A stretch of DNA of 64,000 bases from Isoetes taiwanensis (lineage: Eukaryota; Streptophyta; Lycopodiopsida; Isoetales; Isoetaceae), in contig JAJEKV010000003.1 in the NCBI GenBank assembly GCA_021234155.1, positions 22,163,569-22,227,568 on the forward strand, read 5' to 3'. How positions within the stretch are numbered: the stretch's first letter is position 1; every line of letters begins with the position of its first letter. Of the stretch, positions 34,030 through 46,628 are shown in pieces. Position numbers and translations under genes: made by a program. The notes below the pieces were generated by a model. The model saw only the letters and a list, made by a program, of their open reading frames with translations, ran no database searches and was not told the origin of the DNA.

Positions 34030-34928
34030 CAAGGCAATTGGCAGTATTTTTTTCATTATTTGTTTTTAAGAATGAAAACACCATAAAAAAGCTTGTGTCT
34101 AGGGCAAAGGATTATTTTGCAGGAGACTTTATTCTTTGTCAATACTACGCTCCTAGATTTGCTTCCGATAAAATGTCACCGTGGGGAATTAGAGACCCTT
34201 CCACCTGACATTCTTGACCCAGAATTACTTATGTCAATTGCAAAATCTTTTGATACATACATTTCTCACTCTACCATCAATTTGTCACTATTATCAGTAA
34301 ACAAATTTTTGATAAGTAGATTAAGGTGAATTAATGGCATTTTTAAGATTAATAGAGTGGAGCCCAAATTTGGCTCTCTTATTTTTCTTATTCTAAGATG
34401 AACAAGATGAACATTATCCATATGATGACCATGATCCTAGCTTTTTGTCTTGCACTGTTCACAAAATGTGCATTGTTCATATGCACAAAAAATTCCATTG
34501 TTCACTTGTGTTAAGATGTGATGTGGAATGGGAAGGGGGAGGGCAGTCTTGCCAGCTCCTTGACCCTCGGAATCCAGTTGCCAGTTCCTTGACTGGTAGA
34601 ATCCGATCACGCCAACCTGATTTGCAGGTCCCAAGGCTGGCAAGAATGCCTGACCCATTCCTATTACATGATATCAAGGTAATATTATCTTATTCTACAG
34701 GTTTTCGGCAAGCTATTTGCCATTCTAGATTAGAATGATCTTAGATTTTGCAAGAACGCAAACTCACTTACCTTGATGTTCATGTGTAATGTGTGATGAG
34801 AATGAAAGCCGATGAATGTGTGTTTAAGAATGAATTGTCATATGTCCTAAGGGATGTTGCTAAGTTCTCTTATGTTAGAACTACTAACTAACTAAGTCAT
34901 AGATAACTCTGAAAGCTAGACCTTTTAT
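34030..34928. other. Unassigned DNA
   Basis: No supported gene. Contains the weak open stretch mentioned for the preceding remnant, and a GC-richer block near 34,530-34,650 with a repeated TTGCCAGTTCCTTGAC-like motif. Nothing else recognised. Confidence 0.35.
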
Positions 34929-34977
34929 GGATAGATAGATGGATAGATGGATGGATGGATGGATAGATAGATAGATA
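34929..34977. repeat. GATA/GATG microsatellite
   Basis: Tandem tetramers, GATAGATAGATGGATAGATG and onward. Confidence 0.9.
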
Positions 34978-35249
34978 CTTGTATGTCCACAGACACCACA
35001 GAAGGCCATGGGAAAGCCTACCGATAGTGGACGATGGGACAACCTACCACGAAGGGTGGGCCATAGGAGGATATAGAAGGGCTGATCCAATACAATCAAT
35101 TACTACTTTTGAAGTGGTAAATATACATGCCGCAAAAAGCCTCAAAAAGCCTCAAAAATCTACTTATCTCGAAATACAAATACTGCTATAAGCATACTTC
35201 TGGTTGTTCCATAAAAACATCTTCCTGTAACTCTCCATGCAGAAAGGCG

Positions 35250-35920
35250 CAGTGATGATTTTAATGGTACTATATCGTAATATGGGTATCACTATTTTGG
35301 CGATAATCTTATATTCGAAACTTTTTTGGAAGGCGATAAATTTTGTCCCTTTAAGAATTTTGGTAGTGCATGTGGCGATAACTATTAATCATTGAAGTGT
35401 TTGTTTGGTACTTTTGACGATGTCTAAAATCTTATCATAGTATAGTTGTCATGAATGCAACATAATGACAAACATAAGTGCTACTAACTAATGTTATAAG
35501 CTCCCATTTTGTTTTGGTGATTATTCAGAATACTATTTTTCCTAGTGACATTGTATTCCATGGTAAAGACATCAAATGGTATGGCTTTATCATTTCTATA
35601 GACATTTAAGACGTAGGTATTGCACAATTCAAAATTCAAAACTTTCACCTCTATACTCGCTGGCCATATAAAATTGGTACCTATATGTATTTTAAGTAGG
35701 CGATTTGTTTGAGATTCAAGAATTGAGATAGGCGAAAAAGCTCCCTCACTAAGTCTATATAGTTGGCGAATGTGGTAGAAGAGGGAAGGCTTCTCCAAAA
35801 AAAATTGGCGAATTAATCTCATTATTTTACTAAAGGAAGCCTACTAAGCATAGTGGCAAAATTTTCAAAAATCCAAAAATATAGCAATTTTGCGATAAAT
35901 AGCCACTAAAATCAACACTG
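35250..35920. mobile_element. Non-autonomous hAT-like element
   Basis: 671 bp. Ends are related inverted repeats: CAGTGATGATTTTAATGG on the left and CAGTGTTGATTTTAGTGG (minus strand) on the right. It is flanked by a perfect 8-bp duplication GAAAGGCG (35,242-35,249 and 35,921-35,928). An 8-bp duplication and CAGTG-type termini fit the hAT superfamily. No transposase ORF. Confidence 0.85.
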
Positions 35921-35931
35921 GAAAGGCGTTA

Positions 35932-37641
35932 GGGGTGTAAATATGGTAATGCTACCCAAAAAAACGCGAAAGCACTTCGCACTTAAAGCACTTGGCTGCG
36001 CACGGCCAAAAGTCATGCCGTAAATGCTTCCTGCCTGTACTTTGTTCTCGGCTAAGTTAGATTAATAACTATCACCTCTGATACTCTCCAATCTTTGCAT
36101 TTTGATGCCGTGTAATGTCAAATTTTTTTTTTGATGAGATACATTACATGGCAGTTTCGATGTTGGATTGGTTTCAATAGAGTATGGAGAAAGTTAGAGA
36201 GAAAATAACAAACAAAGAAGACTGGTTGTCTGTTCAAAAAGAAGTAATGGAATTGCAAGGATAAAACTAAGAAGTAATGGAATTGCATGAATAGTATTAA
36301 GATTGTTTTAATACAGAGAGACGGAATTGCAAGAATGTATTAAGATTGCTTTGATACAAAAGGATCTCAAAACTCTGATTAACAAAGCTTGATCAATAAT
36401 GTAAATGACGAAATGTGAATGCACGCAAGACTACTCACAACAATATAGAACAACAATGATCATATCAAAGACAATGTTAACCCACTATTAGTGAAAATTG
36501 ACCAACTTTGAGAGGTCATTTCTCCCGCATCCAAGCTCAGATTTAATTGATTTAAACTGCAAGAGAAAGGCCATAGTGTCTACTTTTAGATGCAGGTAAA
36601 ATCATAAAAAATTATTCATTAAAACTCAAGATATCAAATTCTAAGTTTTGGTATATTTCTGTGACAAAAAATCAGAACCTGTAACAAAAAATCAGAACTT
36701 TGAGAGACTGTTTCTCACTCCTCATAGCTCAGATTTGAGTGATTTAAATTGCAAGAGAAAGTGCTAAGTGTCTAGTTTTAAATGCATGTGAGATCACTCA
36801 AAACCGATCAGCACCACTCAAGATATTAAAGTCTGAATTTTGTATATTCTTGTGACATCAATTTCTGCACCCACTGTAACAGAAAATCAGCCAAGTTTGA
36901 GAGGCTATTTCTCACTCCTCAGAGATCGGATTTGTGTGATTTTGATTGCAAAAGAAAGAGACCGAAGTATACTTCTAGATCAAAATGAAATCGCTCCAAA
37001 TAGATTGGTAGAACTCAAGATATCAATGTCTGAGTGCTCGTTAATTTTCCCATTTGGGGAAAAAAAATAACGTAGATCTAGGATACAACATTAGAGATGC
37101 ATAATACATTGAAAGAATGGAACAAAAATACTCTTAAGAAAAACAAAGAGTAATCAGATTGTCTCTTCTCACTTGATTTGAATCCTAAAAAGCTTCTTCC
37201 GGTTAAATGGATGCTTTCAAGAGAGCTGCCCACAATTCAATCTCCAATGCAACAGAGATTGAATTATCAATCTAAATCAAATTGCAATAAAACATTGTTA
37301 ATTCACCTATGATTTCTATGCCGATTTGAACTCTAATTTGTGTTCTTATACTGCATTGAAAAAGAGAAACTCCATCAATCTTGTCCCGCCAATGGAGTTC
37401 CCGCCAATGGAGTTCCCACCCTTGAAGATCCTCGTCAGCGATCCTTACCATTTCGGAGATCTCCCACCGCGGGATCATCCATCTCATCGATCCTTACCTC
37501 CACGGAATGATCCATCCTATTTCTGGAGTAACAACCCCCCGAGGTCGTTGAATGAAAAAGCACTCGAGGGTAAAGCACCTAAAGCACTTAAAGCACTTGT
37601 CCGGATAGTGTTTTTTGGGTAGCATTACCATATTTACACCC
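35932..37641. mobile_element. Non-autonomous PIF/Harbinger-like element
   Basis: 1,710 bp with terminal inverted repeats of about 30 bp starting (G)GGGTGTAAATATGGTAAT, flanked by TTA duplications (35,929-35,931 and 37,642-37,644). TTA duplication and GGG-starting ends fit PIF/Harbinger. No transposase. Inside, about 36,490-37,045, are three imperfect tandem units of ~180 bp marked by TTTGAGAG, a CTCAGATTTG-like core and ACTCAAGATAT. A subterminal AAAGCACTT motif repeats at both ends. Confidence 0.8.
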
Positions 37642-40476
37642 TTAGTAACATCAAGTTGGTGAACAAAGTGATGATGAAGACATGCTTGAGCAAGAAGTGT
37701 TCGAATTGTAGTCATTCTGACTACTGGTGCAAAAGTCTATGCCAGGTACTTGTGTAAAACCTCTGGCTACTAATCGAGCCTTGAATCGATCAATGGTACC
37801 ATCAGCCCTGTATTTGATCTTATAGACCCATCTAGATCCGACAATGGTTCTGCCTGTTGGTCGGGGAACTAAACTCCACGTGCCTGCTTAATCAATTGCT
37901 GTCATTTCTGCAGTCATGGCCTCATGCCACTGAGTGTGCTGAGAGCTCTGGATGGCATCCTGATAATGGGTTGGTTCAAGAATGATGTCTTCTGTGTTAA
38001 GTACATAATCTTTAAGCCAATGAGGTAACCTCTTAGCACGAGAGGGACGGGGTACTGGCAGAAGAGGATCATGAGAATCAATGAGGTATTCAGAGGGATC
38101 TTCAAAAGGGAAGAGGGGTTCTGATGAGGAATCAGGGTTTATATTAGGAGAAGCAGAGGTATGTAAAGATGGAGGCATATCGGGAGAAGCAAATGAATGT
38201 AAAGGTGCAGGCAAGGATGGTATATCTTCTGGAATGAAGATGAAGGTATCAGTGGAATGAGTTGGTTGTGGAAAACATGGTTCAAACTCATTGAATTGAG
38301 CATGACAGCTGATAACAAGTTTATTGGTTTCAAGATCTATGAAATGAAAAGCCTTTCTGTTAGAGCAGTAACCAATGAACATGCAGGCTCTGTCTTAGCC
38401 TCCATCTTGTGAGCAGCAATGGGTAGTCTAACAAAAGCTCTACAGCCAAAAACTTTCAAATGTTTTAAAGAAGGCATCTTACCTGATCATAACATCAGAG
38501 GAATCTGAAAATCCAGGCTTGCATGAGGTACTCGGTTCATGATGAATGCTGCAGTTGAAATGGCTTCTCCCCAAACGGATGCAGGCACATTCATGGCAAT
38601 CAAAAGAGCTCGTGCCATTTCAATGATGCTTCTATTGGCTCGTTCTGCACGGCCATTCTGTTCTGGACTGGAAGGTGCCGTTAATTGATGCTCAATAGCA
38701 TTAGAGAGTAGGAACTCTTCAAATATCTTAGGACAGAACTCCCCCCCATTGTCTAATCTGATAGCTAGAACCTGTCCTCCTGTTTGTCTCTCAACAACAT
38801 ATTTAAACATCTTGAAATGTGCAAAACATTGATCTTTGGCTTTCAGCAAGAAGACAGAGATATACCTTGAGTAATCATTTAAGAAAACCAAAAAATACCT
38901 CGAACTAGCATGTGTTGGAGGACTGATGGGGCCACACAAATCTGTATGGATCACAACTTCTTTGATTCATGAGAGCTCGATGGAGGAAAGTGAGCTCTAG
39001 TAACCTTGGCTTGCATGCATGCATTACATGGTGCCTTCAATAAGGTAGATCCTCAACAAGCCCTTTTTTCTTCAGCAGCTTGACCTTTTTACATGCAATA
39101 TGTCCAAGACGGTGATGCCACAATGATTTATCAGTAGGAGGATCTGCCACAAGATGTGCATACTTAATATTGGCAGAAATGCCTTCGATTTGGTACAAAT
39201 TTCCAAGTCTGAATGCTGCCACAAGAACTCTGTTGTAAGAGTCGAGAATTTCACAGCCATTCACTGTAAATTTTAGCTCATAGCCTGCATCTACAAGCTT
39301 GCTAACAGCACGGAGGTTTTTGAATAAACCAGGTACATGAAGAACATCATGTACATACACCACAGAATTAGCATAGGAGATTTGCACAGTGCCCATTCCC
39401 ACAGCCTTTTGAGTGTGATGATCCCCCATTTTTATGACTCTAGGATTTTCAAGAATTTCATAAGTGACAAAATGATCATACCTTGGAGTCGTGTGACTGG
39501 TTGCCCCAGAATCCAAGTACCAATTTGGATCATATCCATTGTGTGCATGCTCCAGTACTGCATATAACTCTTCAACCACCATAAAGTTGTTTTCTTCTTC
39601 TGGAAGATCTTCATCAGATGCACTATTTTCTTCAGCAACATTGGCTTGTGGTGGTGTCTCAGATTTGGAGGAACTGGATCTTTTGCCAGATGCCCATCCT
39701 TTTGGCATCGGAAACAAGTCACTTTGCTTCGATCAAACTTCCCTTTCTTGGGCACATTTCGAGAAGACTGCTTTGCCTTCCCATTCATAACATCAAGCTA
39801 TCTGTGGTTGAGGGTCAAAGCCCTTGCTTCCGAATAACCTCTGCTTTGAGGCGGTCTGATTGTGGTAAACTATTCAAAAGCATGCATACCTTCTCATCTT
39901 CGATGACATCCACCCCTGTGGACTGTAACTCATCGAGAAGATCTTTCATTTGACACGCATGATCCATGAAGTCACCACCTTCCGGTAACTGAAGACCATA
40001 CAATCATTTGCGCAAAGCATAATGATTCAGCAAAATGCCCCAGATCACACATGCAGTGGTGGCTCCTTTCACGAGCCGTGCTGGAACATCATCCAGGCTT
40101 GAGCAGATAATCAACCTTGCCTTTCGATCTTTCTCAAGGAGATCTCGGGCTGAAGGATCAGTGGCTGCATCATCGTCTTCATCATCATCGGCATCTGCCA
40201 CAGTAAGTGATGCAACAGACATGTTTGCAGCAAGGTTAGGAGTTTGGACGATTGCCCACAAATCCTTGTCTTCTAATATCATTTGAATTCGCCACTTCCA
40301 GATTTGGAAGTTCTATCCATTGAAACGAGGAATCAACCTCCACTCATAGGAGCTCAGAGTTCCGGTGGAGTTATCCATTTAGACAGCAAAGGACAAATAT
40401 TAATGGCAAGATAAAGAATGATTTAATGGCAGGACAAAGTACGACTGACGCGTTTAAATCAAGATTGAAGTCACAG

Positions 40477-40489
40477 TGGGCCCATAACC
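40477..40489 (-). promoter_or_regulatory. Copia primer-binding site of half-tRNA type
   Basis: The minus strand reads GGTTATGGGCCCA directly after the LTR end. This is complementary to the anticodon region of initiator tRNA-Met (TGGGCCCATAACC), not to a tRNA 3' end. Drosophila copia is known to be primed by a cleaved tRNA-iMet half in this way. Confidence 0.7.
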
Positions 40490-40753
40490 TGTGAGAAAGA
40501 AGATATTCAAACAGATTGAAAATGAATCAAATGGAAATGAATCAGAAGAACTCCAAGTGATCTCGTATTGAACTGGTGAAAAATAGCCTCTTGGGCTAGA
40601 GTTTAAATACAACATAGCACCTAACTTTGTGCCTTGAATTCTTCCATAATATAAGTCCTTAAACTTAGGAACATAACTTAACATAACTTAAGGAAATAAC
40701 ATAAATCAAGGAAATCACTTGCATGATATCGGCTCATTTTAGCAATCCTAACA
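40490..40753 (-). repeat. Ty1/copia LTR (264 bp)
   Basis: Begins TGTTAGGATTGC (minus, at 40,753) next to a short G-rich tract AATGGGGG, and ends CTTTCTCACA (40,490) before the primer site. It joins the 3' end of one copia internal region (RNase H, stop at 40,776) to the 5' end of another (gag at 40,378). Confidence 0.75.
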
Positions 40754-40775
40754 CCCCCATTTAAAATGAGAGCAT

Positions 40776-41853
40776 TTAAGTTTCAAGCATCTCCAACTTC
40801 TGCAGAAATTCAGTGAACTTTGGTCTTCCTAATGCTTTTGTCATGATATCTGCAATCATCTCAGATGTGTGACAGTATTCCAGGGTGATTAGCTTCTTTG
40901 CCATAATGTCCCTGATGAAGTGAAATTTTATATCCACATGTTTCATCCGTTTGTGATCTCGGGGATCATTTGAGATTTGTATTGCTCCCTGATTATCCAC
41001 CATGATTGTCATCCCTGGATCTGTATGAATTTGAAGCTCAATGGTTAATCTTTGAAGCCACAAACCTTCATTGATGGCATGTGCAATGGCATAATATCCA
41101 GCCTCTGTGGTTGATTGTGCCACACAACGTTGTTTGTGACTGCTCCAACTTATTGCCCCTCCTGCTAACATAAAGGTGTATCCAGAAATTGATTTCCTGT
41201 CTGTATCTTGGCCCCAATCTGAGTCTGAATAACCAAGTACTTGTTTTTCTCCACTGGCACTATAATGGATTCCAAGCTTCAAAGACCCAGCTATATAACA
41301 GAGGCAGCGTTTAAGTGAGACACACTGAGACTGTTTAGGGTCTGCAGAAAATTGGCTTAGTTTGGATAAGGGAAGGGAAAGATCAGGTCGTATAGAAATA
41401 GCAGCAAAATTAATGGTACCAAGGATATGACGGTAGTGATCACAAAAATAGGAATGTTGAGAAGAACAAGGGGGATCTGCAGGGTGAAGTTTGACACCAA
41501 ATTCAAGGGGAGTGGAAATGGAATGACAGTTCTGCAGACAAAGGTGAGTGATCAAGTCAGAAAGATATTTTTCCTGATGGATAAACATGGGTGCCAAGGT
41601 TTTGATCATAGGTAATTTGGAGACCAAGAAAGTGATGGATAGGACCGAGATCTTTCATACGAAAAACTTCTTGAAGCTGAGTTTTAAGAAAAATGAGATC
41701 GGGTTCATGGGCAGCTATGATTAGAAGGTCATCTACATAGCATAAGATGTAAAGAGGATAAGGAGATAAATGGAAGTATAGACTAGGATCAGAGGTGCTT
41801 ACTGTAAAACCAAGATCGAGTAGGACAGTGGTGAGTTTGAAGTACCAGGTCCC
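40776..41853 (-). pseudogene. Ty1/copia RT C-terminus and RNase H
   Basis: Minus-strand end of copia pol. It starts at about KASGTWYFKL and includes the RT catalytic motif LCYVDDLLI (about 41,735). A frame change near 41,625 leads into RNase H with motifs LGYSDSDWGQD, STTEAGYYA, VDNQGAIQI and MKHVDIKFHF, ending LQKLEMLET at the stop at 40,776. Most of this stretch (41,627-40,776) is open. It continues past the polypurine tract into the shared LTR. The upstream end abuts a LINE fragment. Confidence 0.88.
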
Positions 41854-41865
41854 TGAAGCTTTTGA

Positions 41866-42849
41866 TACCTACCAGCATACTCTTGTCCCAATCTGGCCAA
41901 GTCTAAGGCGGTCTCATTTCATCCTTACGCCACCTACTGTGTTGGGACATCCATCCGATTGGAGGTGACAGCATGCTATATATAGAAAGTGCTTTATCCA
42001 ATGCAGAACAACAACCACAGGGCAGAGCTCTATGATTGGGCGGCCCATTAGTCACATCTATTTAGGTTACTAATAGAGCCCGTTCTTCTATAATGGATCG
42101 AGGTGTGGGACCTGGTAGTGTCCCTTGCGACTTGGAATGACTTAGAATAGGTGCAAAAGGCCTTCTTAGCATTGGCACTCGAAGTGAAATCTATTGTTCT
42201 ATATCAAATCCTATTGCACTAGACAGGATTCTTACCTCTTCAGAGGGCAGTGCTTGATAGACACGTCGTCTATTTCCAGAAGGTTGTCAATATGGACGAT
42301 GCCCGTCTCTCGAACCTGGCGTGCACTATAGCAATGGGGCCGCAATGGCTCAAGGCCTGTTACCATGACAAGAGAGCTCAATGGCTAGCCAGATGGAATG
42401 TGCAGAGCACAGGTGCATACAGGTGGACAGAGAGGCCGATCGCGATAGCCTGAGGCATTACCTTGATACTTGTGTCCTCGGCAAGCTTTGGGATCCCAGG
42501 TCTCTAGAGCAGAACAAAACGATATATTACAAACAATACATAAATTCCACGCTAAAATGCGACCCACAATGCTACCTGCATTCACATCTGCCCATGAAAA
42601 AGCGCAGACTCATCATCTCCATTCGCACAGGTACCCACCATCTCCGAATTGAGACAAGCAGATGGATTGGAGAGCATGCCAGGACAGCCTTTGTCAGTGC
42701 TACCAAATGGGAGCCATTGAGGATGAATGTCACACTTTTTAGAGTTGCCCGGCACATGATCAGATCTAGGCACATTATGCTCTCTTGGTCAGGCCCAACG
42801 AGCCCTACACATGATACTGAGCACAGCGTCGGTGCGATCACTAGAAGCA
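41866..42849 (+). mobile_element. LINE C-terminal fragment
   Basis: Decayed copy related to 30,300-31,250 of the first LINE. Both contain an HVVYFQKVV/HIIYFRKVV segment, an ARLSNLA/ARLPNLA segment, LPMKKRRLIISI versus LPMKRRRVIASI, and HHLRIETSRWIG versus HHLRIETGRWIR. Frameshifts are frequent. It is cut at 42,849 by Helitron copy 2 and starts next to copia RT. Confidence 0.75.
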
Positions 42850-45800
42850 TCCTATATTATAATGTTTTGCTGTAATTCCTGGATTTGGATCCAGCCCTAG
42901 ATCGGACGGTTTAGATCTAGGGTTGCAGATCCAACGGCCATGGCACCAAATAGCAATAGGTCAATTTCGTCCACCCTCCCTCCTCCTCATCACTCATCGC
43001 TCATTGCTCAGTGCTCATCGCTCATTAATGTTCCCAGAATCCCATAGCCATCTACTTCCCTGCCATTGTCCGTCGTGTTTTCATAGACGACCAGAGTTTT
43101 TAGTGCCTTAATTTCCAAGACTGTAGCACATAATGGTAGCGTTGGAATAAGGGAAAAAGAGAATGATATTGGCAGACGAAAGAAACTGCAGGAGAATAAA
43201 TGGGATCATTCTTTTACTAGGGCGCTTCCGCCATATGTAAGATCAGAGCTTGCCAGGCTTTTGTTTCCGGATGGCTCTTGGATCGGACTCTGAATATGGT
43301 TTAAAGTCTTGAAGAACATCTATTTTCCTTTTGAGCTTCACTGGATCAAAAGCCCTTCTAGAGCAGATAACATCTCAAAAGATGGCATGGCAGACCTTTT
43401 CTTTTAGATTCGAGCAAGCAAGCACAATAGGTATGCTTCTCCATGTAGATCACAAACGTAACCTAGCTTCTATTGGTGTTACGCATTGTTTTGAGGTTGG
43501 CCATGCAGGTTTAAAGGGGATTTTAAAAGTCACCACAAAATTCTCTACTGGTAAATATTCACAAGGTGTTGCCTTGCACTTTGAAAGTTATTATAGGTGC
43601 ATCTTATATCCTATTTAAATCTTTGAGACGTGTTGTCAATCTCTAGATTGTTAAATTGGTTCAAATAGCTAGCTCCTTCATAATACGATCTAGGGTTTTT
43701 TACTCAATTCCTTATATTCATATTCTTGAATCGTGCACTGCAATCTTTCAGAATGCAAGACTATAGATAATATGTTATCTTTGAGTGGCTAACTGGAGCA
43801 AAAAAAGTCATATTTTTTATTGTCTTAAGGGCATGAGCTAGCCATTGTTCATGCTAAGCAAGGTCAGATTTATTGTTGTCCAGATAATCCTACGTTGCTA
43901 TAATTGGGGCTGTGCAATGCATTTCAAACTGGCTGAGGTCACTGGATATTTGCTGCAGTTTTTAGAGTAGGTTCTCTATTTAGCTTCCTTCATGAGATAG
44001 ATATGGCACACAACTAATCTCTCTAGGACTTTGCACCTCCAGCTATGACTGATATTTAATGATATTAAGTGGCCAAATTACATTTTGATACCCAAAGGTT
44101 TTAGAGCTACAAAGTCGCCCTTTGTAGGTTTTGTAAGAACAAAAGCTTGGAGCCAAATTGTTTGAAGAATGGATGCACACATAGTGGGCTTTCATTTAGC
44201 GTTCATCTTCTTGAGCCAATGCATTGGCCCAACAAAATTATCATTTAGTTTGCTCACGTTTTTGAGTTTGCTACCGTTGGCTTTGATCTCGAGTTTCCTT
44301 GCCATACAAATGCATGTACAAACCACGGTCGACCTGCCCGTGGCTATGGCTCTGAGGAGTTTGATTTGATGGGGCTCATGTGGAGTTGCTTTAAGATGTT
44401 GAAAGAGAGTGTATAAGCATTTGCACATTGGATGGATGGCATGCAATATATATGGCCATAAGAAATGCTAAAAGGTTAAATCAAAGCATTCTCTTACATG
44501 GATTGCACTCTTTTTCCATTTCAGTACAGTTTATTACACCCATTTTTTTTTTGGCAACACCACCCCCCAAATTCCTCACCACCGCTCTTTATGTTAGAAG
44601 GCCCATCAAAGCAAAGCTTTGATTGTGGCTTATCATGAAATCTATTTTTGTTCAATCGAAGAAATCCAAAACTACTCATATGCCTGAAATATAGCTTTTC
44701 TAGCTGCCTTTGAATTCAAAAGGAGATTGAGAGAGGTCTTTGTTAAATGTATTATATGGTCTTTGTCTAATCATTGTATAATGTGTGCGGAGATGACACA
44801 AAGAATACAGTTTGTCTGTCAAATCTATTCTGACAATCTATTGTTGTATTGAAAGTGAGTGTATCACGATTGAAAAAGAACAAATGGCATTTACAATTGG
44901 TAAATCTAATTTGCATGTTGTGTTGTGATCCTTTTCTATTTATAGAGTGTTATCCTTATAAGAACCCGCTTTGTGTTTCGTTGTTGGGCTAGCAAAGGAC
45001 ACAAAAGTTCCATTTTGATATGCCTCATTCTCCTTTATGCGCCAATGTCCTTTTTCGACTAAACCCAACATTCTCTATTGCATGCTGCAATCTCCTTTTT
45101 TGACTCAATGCCAGCTGGTTAGAGCTGGACCATTGTATATATTTGTAGTTGCATTAATATATGCTAATTCTTATAGTTGTCCAGGCTTCCATGCTTAGTA
45201 GTAAAAATTCCACTGACATTCTTCTATGCCATGACTCATGAGAACATAATTTAATGTTGAGATTACATTAACATTTAACATTAGCCACACACGGGATACA
45301 TATATTAAGAAAATCCATTAAGATCATCTTTCATATTTTGCAATGTTACATATTTGATTGGCAAAACTCACACACATGTTTCATTAATTGCACACAATTA
45401 AAACATCAGTAGCTCTAATTAAAGGTGCAAAGTTCTTTTAGAGATAGCTATAGATAAAGGTGTAATGCACAATGAACAAATTGTGTAAAGTCACACAGCT
45501 TTCAAAATGGTTAGGTGGTGGTGTTCACAACATATCCATGGCCACAACACATCCACATAACACAACACATCCATAGCCACAACACACATCCAAATTCATA
45601 TGCAAGCAACATTCATTCTGATATAAGAGAGCGACTTAATGAGATATAGTACACAACATCGACAACTCATAGATATGCCCACTCGCAATCTACAAGTTCC
45701 CAAAATGATCCAATGGCCCGAACTTGCAATCTACAAGTTCGCAAAATTATTCAATAGCCTAGAAGTTATTGTATACAAATGCAAAGTTCCAATGGGCTAG

Positions 45801-45888
45801 AAAATACTGCAAGCAAATGCACAGGTTCCAGGGTCCCAACACTTACAAGTTTCAAATTATGCCCAGCAACGCTGGGCACCGTTACTAG
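42850..45888 (+). mobile_element. Non-autonomous Helitron, copy 2
   Basis: Same structure as copy 1: 5' TCCTATATTATAATG after A, 3' hairpin GCCCAGC/GCTGGGC (45,861-45,877), CTAG (45,885-45,888) before T. 3,039 bp and almost identical to 22,103-25,123 apart from short clustered patches (for example around 43,408-43,460, 43,570, 43,730, 44,095, 44,210 and 44,325). No Rep/helicase ORF. Confidence 0.9.
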
Positions 45889-46567
45889 TACATTCATGAG
45901 ATAATGGATCTAAGGGCTCAGATATGCTCCGGGACAACCACTTGATGGACAGAAAATACTTGACCATATACATATCTAACTTTTTATATGTTCTTATGTT
46001 TGTCGCGCTTATTCGACCGTCCGTTCGAGATCCGACGGCTCACGTAGCTTTGGGACGTATCCTACGGCCCAGATGGCTTGGGAGTTTACATATAATCCAT
46101 ATAGACACGATCCTACGGTCCAGGTTGATCTGATCCTGACCGCCGGTCCGAGATCCTACGGCTCACGTGGCTTTGGGGCATATCGTACGGCCCAGATGGC
46201 TTGGGAGTTTGTTTGTAGCTTATATGTAAGCGATCCTACGGTCCAGGTTGATTTGATCCTAATCGTCGGTCTGAGATCCTACGGCTCACGTTGCTTTGGG
46301 ACACATCCTACGGTGCACATGGCTTTGGGAATTATATGTAATCGATCCTACGGTCCAGGTTGATTCGATCCTGATCGTCGATCCAGGATCTTACGGCTCA
46401 CGTGGCTTGGCATATATTCTATGGTGCACATGACTTTGGGAATTATATGTAATAGATCCTATGGCTCATGTTGCGTGAGATCTCGACCCTTGATTGGGTC
46501 CAAGATCCTACGGCCCAAGTTGAATGCTCATCCCTTAGGAAAAGGCTTTTAAAATTTTTATGTTGCG

Positions 46568-46628
46568 TGGGGGATTCGAACCCTGGCCATTGACCCCCCA
46601 GCCCACCATTCTAACCACTAGACCAAGC
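46568..46628 (-). repeat. tRNA-like block 1
   Basis: Minus strand has box A TGGTCTAGTGG (46,615-46,625) and box B GGTTCGAATCC (46,572-46,582) at tRNA-like spacing, but the region does not fold as a full tRNA. Probably a tRNA-derived promoter module of the repeat. Confidence 0.7.

Larger units (their letters stand above)
35190..40378 (-). pseudogene. Ty1/copia gag-pol, split by two DNA transposons
   Basis: Minus-strand copia polyprotein. Gag starts at ATG 40,378 and has an early in-frame TAG near 40,315. Then come DLWAIVQTPN and a gag domain (to about 39,815), a zinc knuckle that has lost its last Cys (CFRCQKDGHLAKD, about 39,720), protease (WYLDSGATSH, about 39,500), GAG-pre-integrase (LWHHRLGHIACKK, about 39,090), integrase core (IHTDLCGP, IRLDNGGEF, SSPEQNGRAE; 38,954-38,487), a Ser/Pro-rich spacer, and the RT start (about 37,887-37,645). 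RT is interrupted by a Harbinger-like element (35,932-37,641) and, 11 bases further, a hAT-like element (35,250-35,920). Its frame picks up again at 35,249 and is lost near 35,190. Several frameshifts and stops; not functional. Confidence 0.9.

Noticed and set aside
37888-38105. Extra small ORFs overlapping the copia spacer and integrase on either strand
   Set aside because: They are shadows of the copia polyprotein in other frames.
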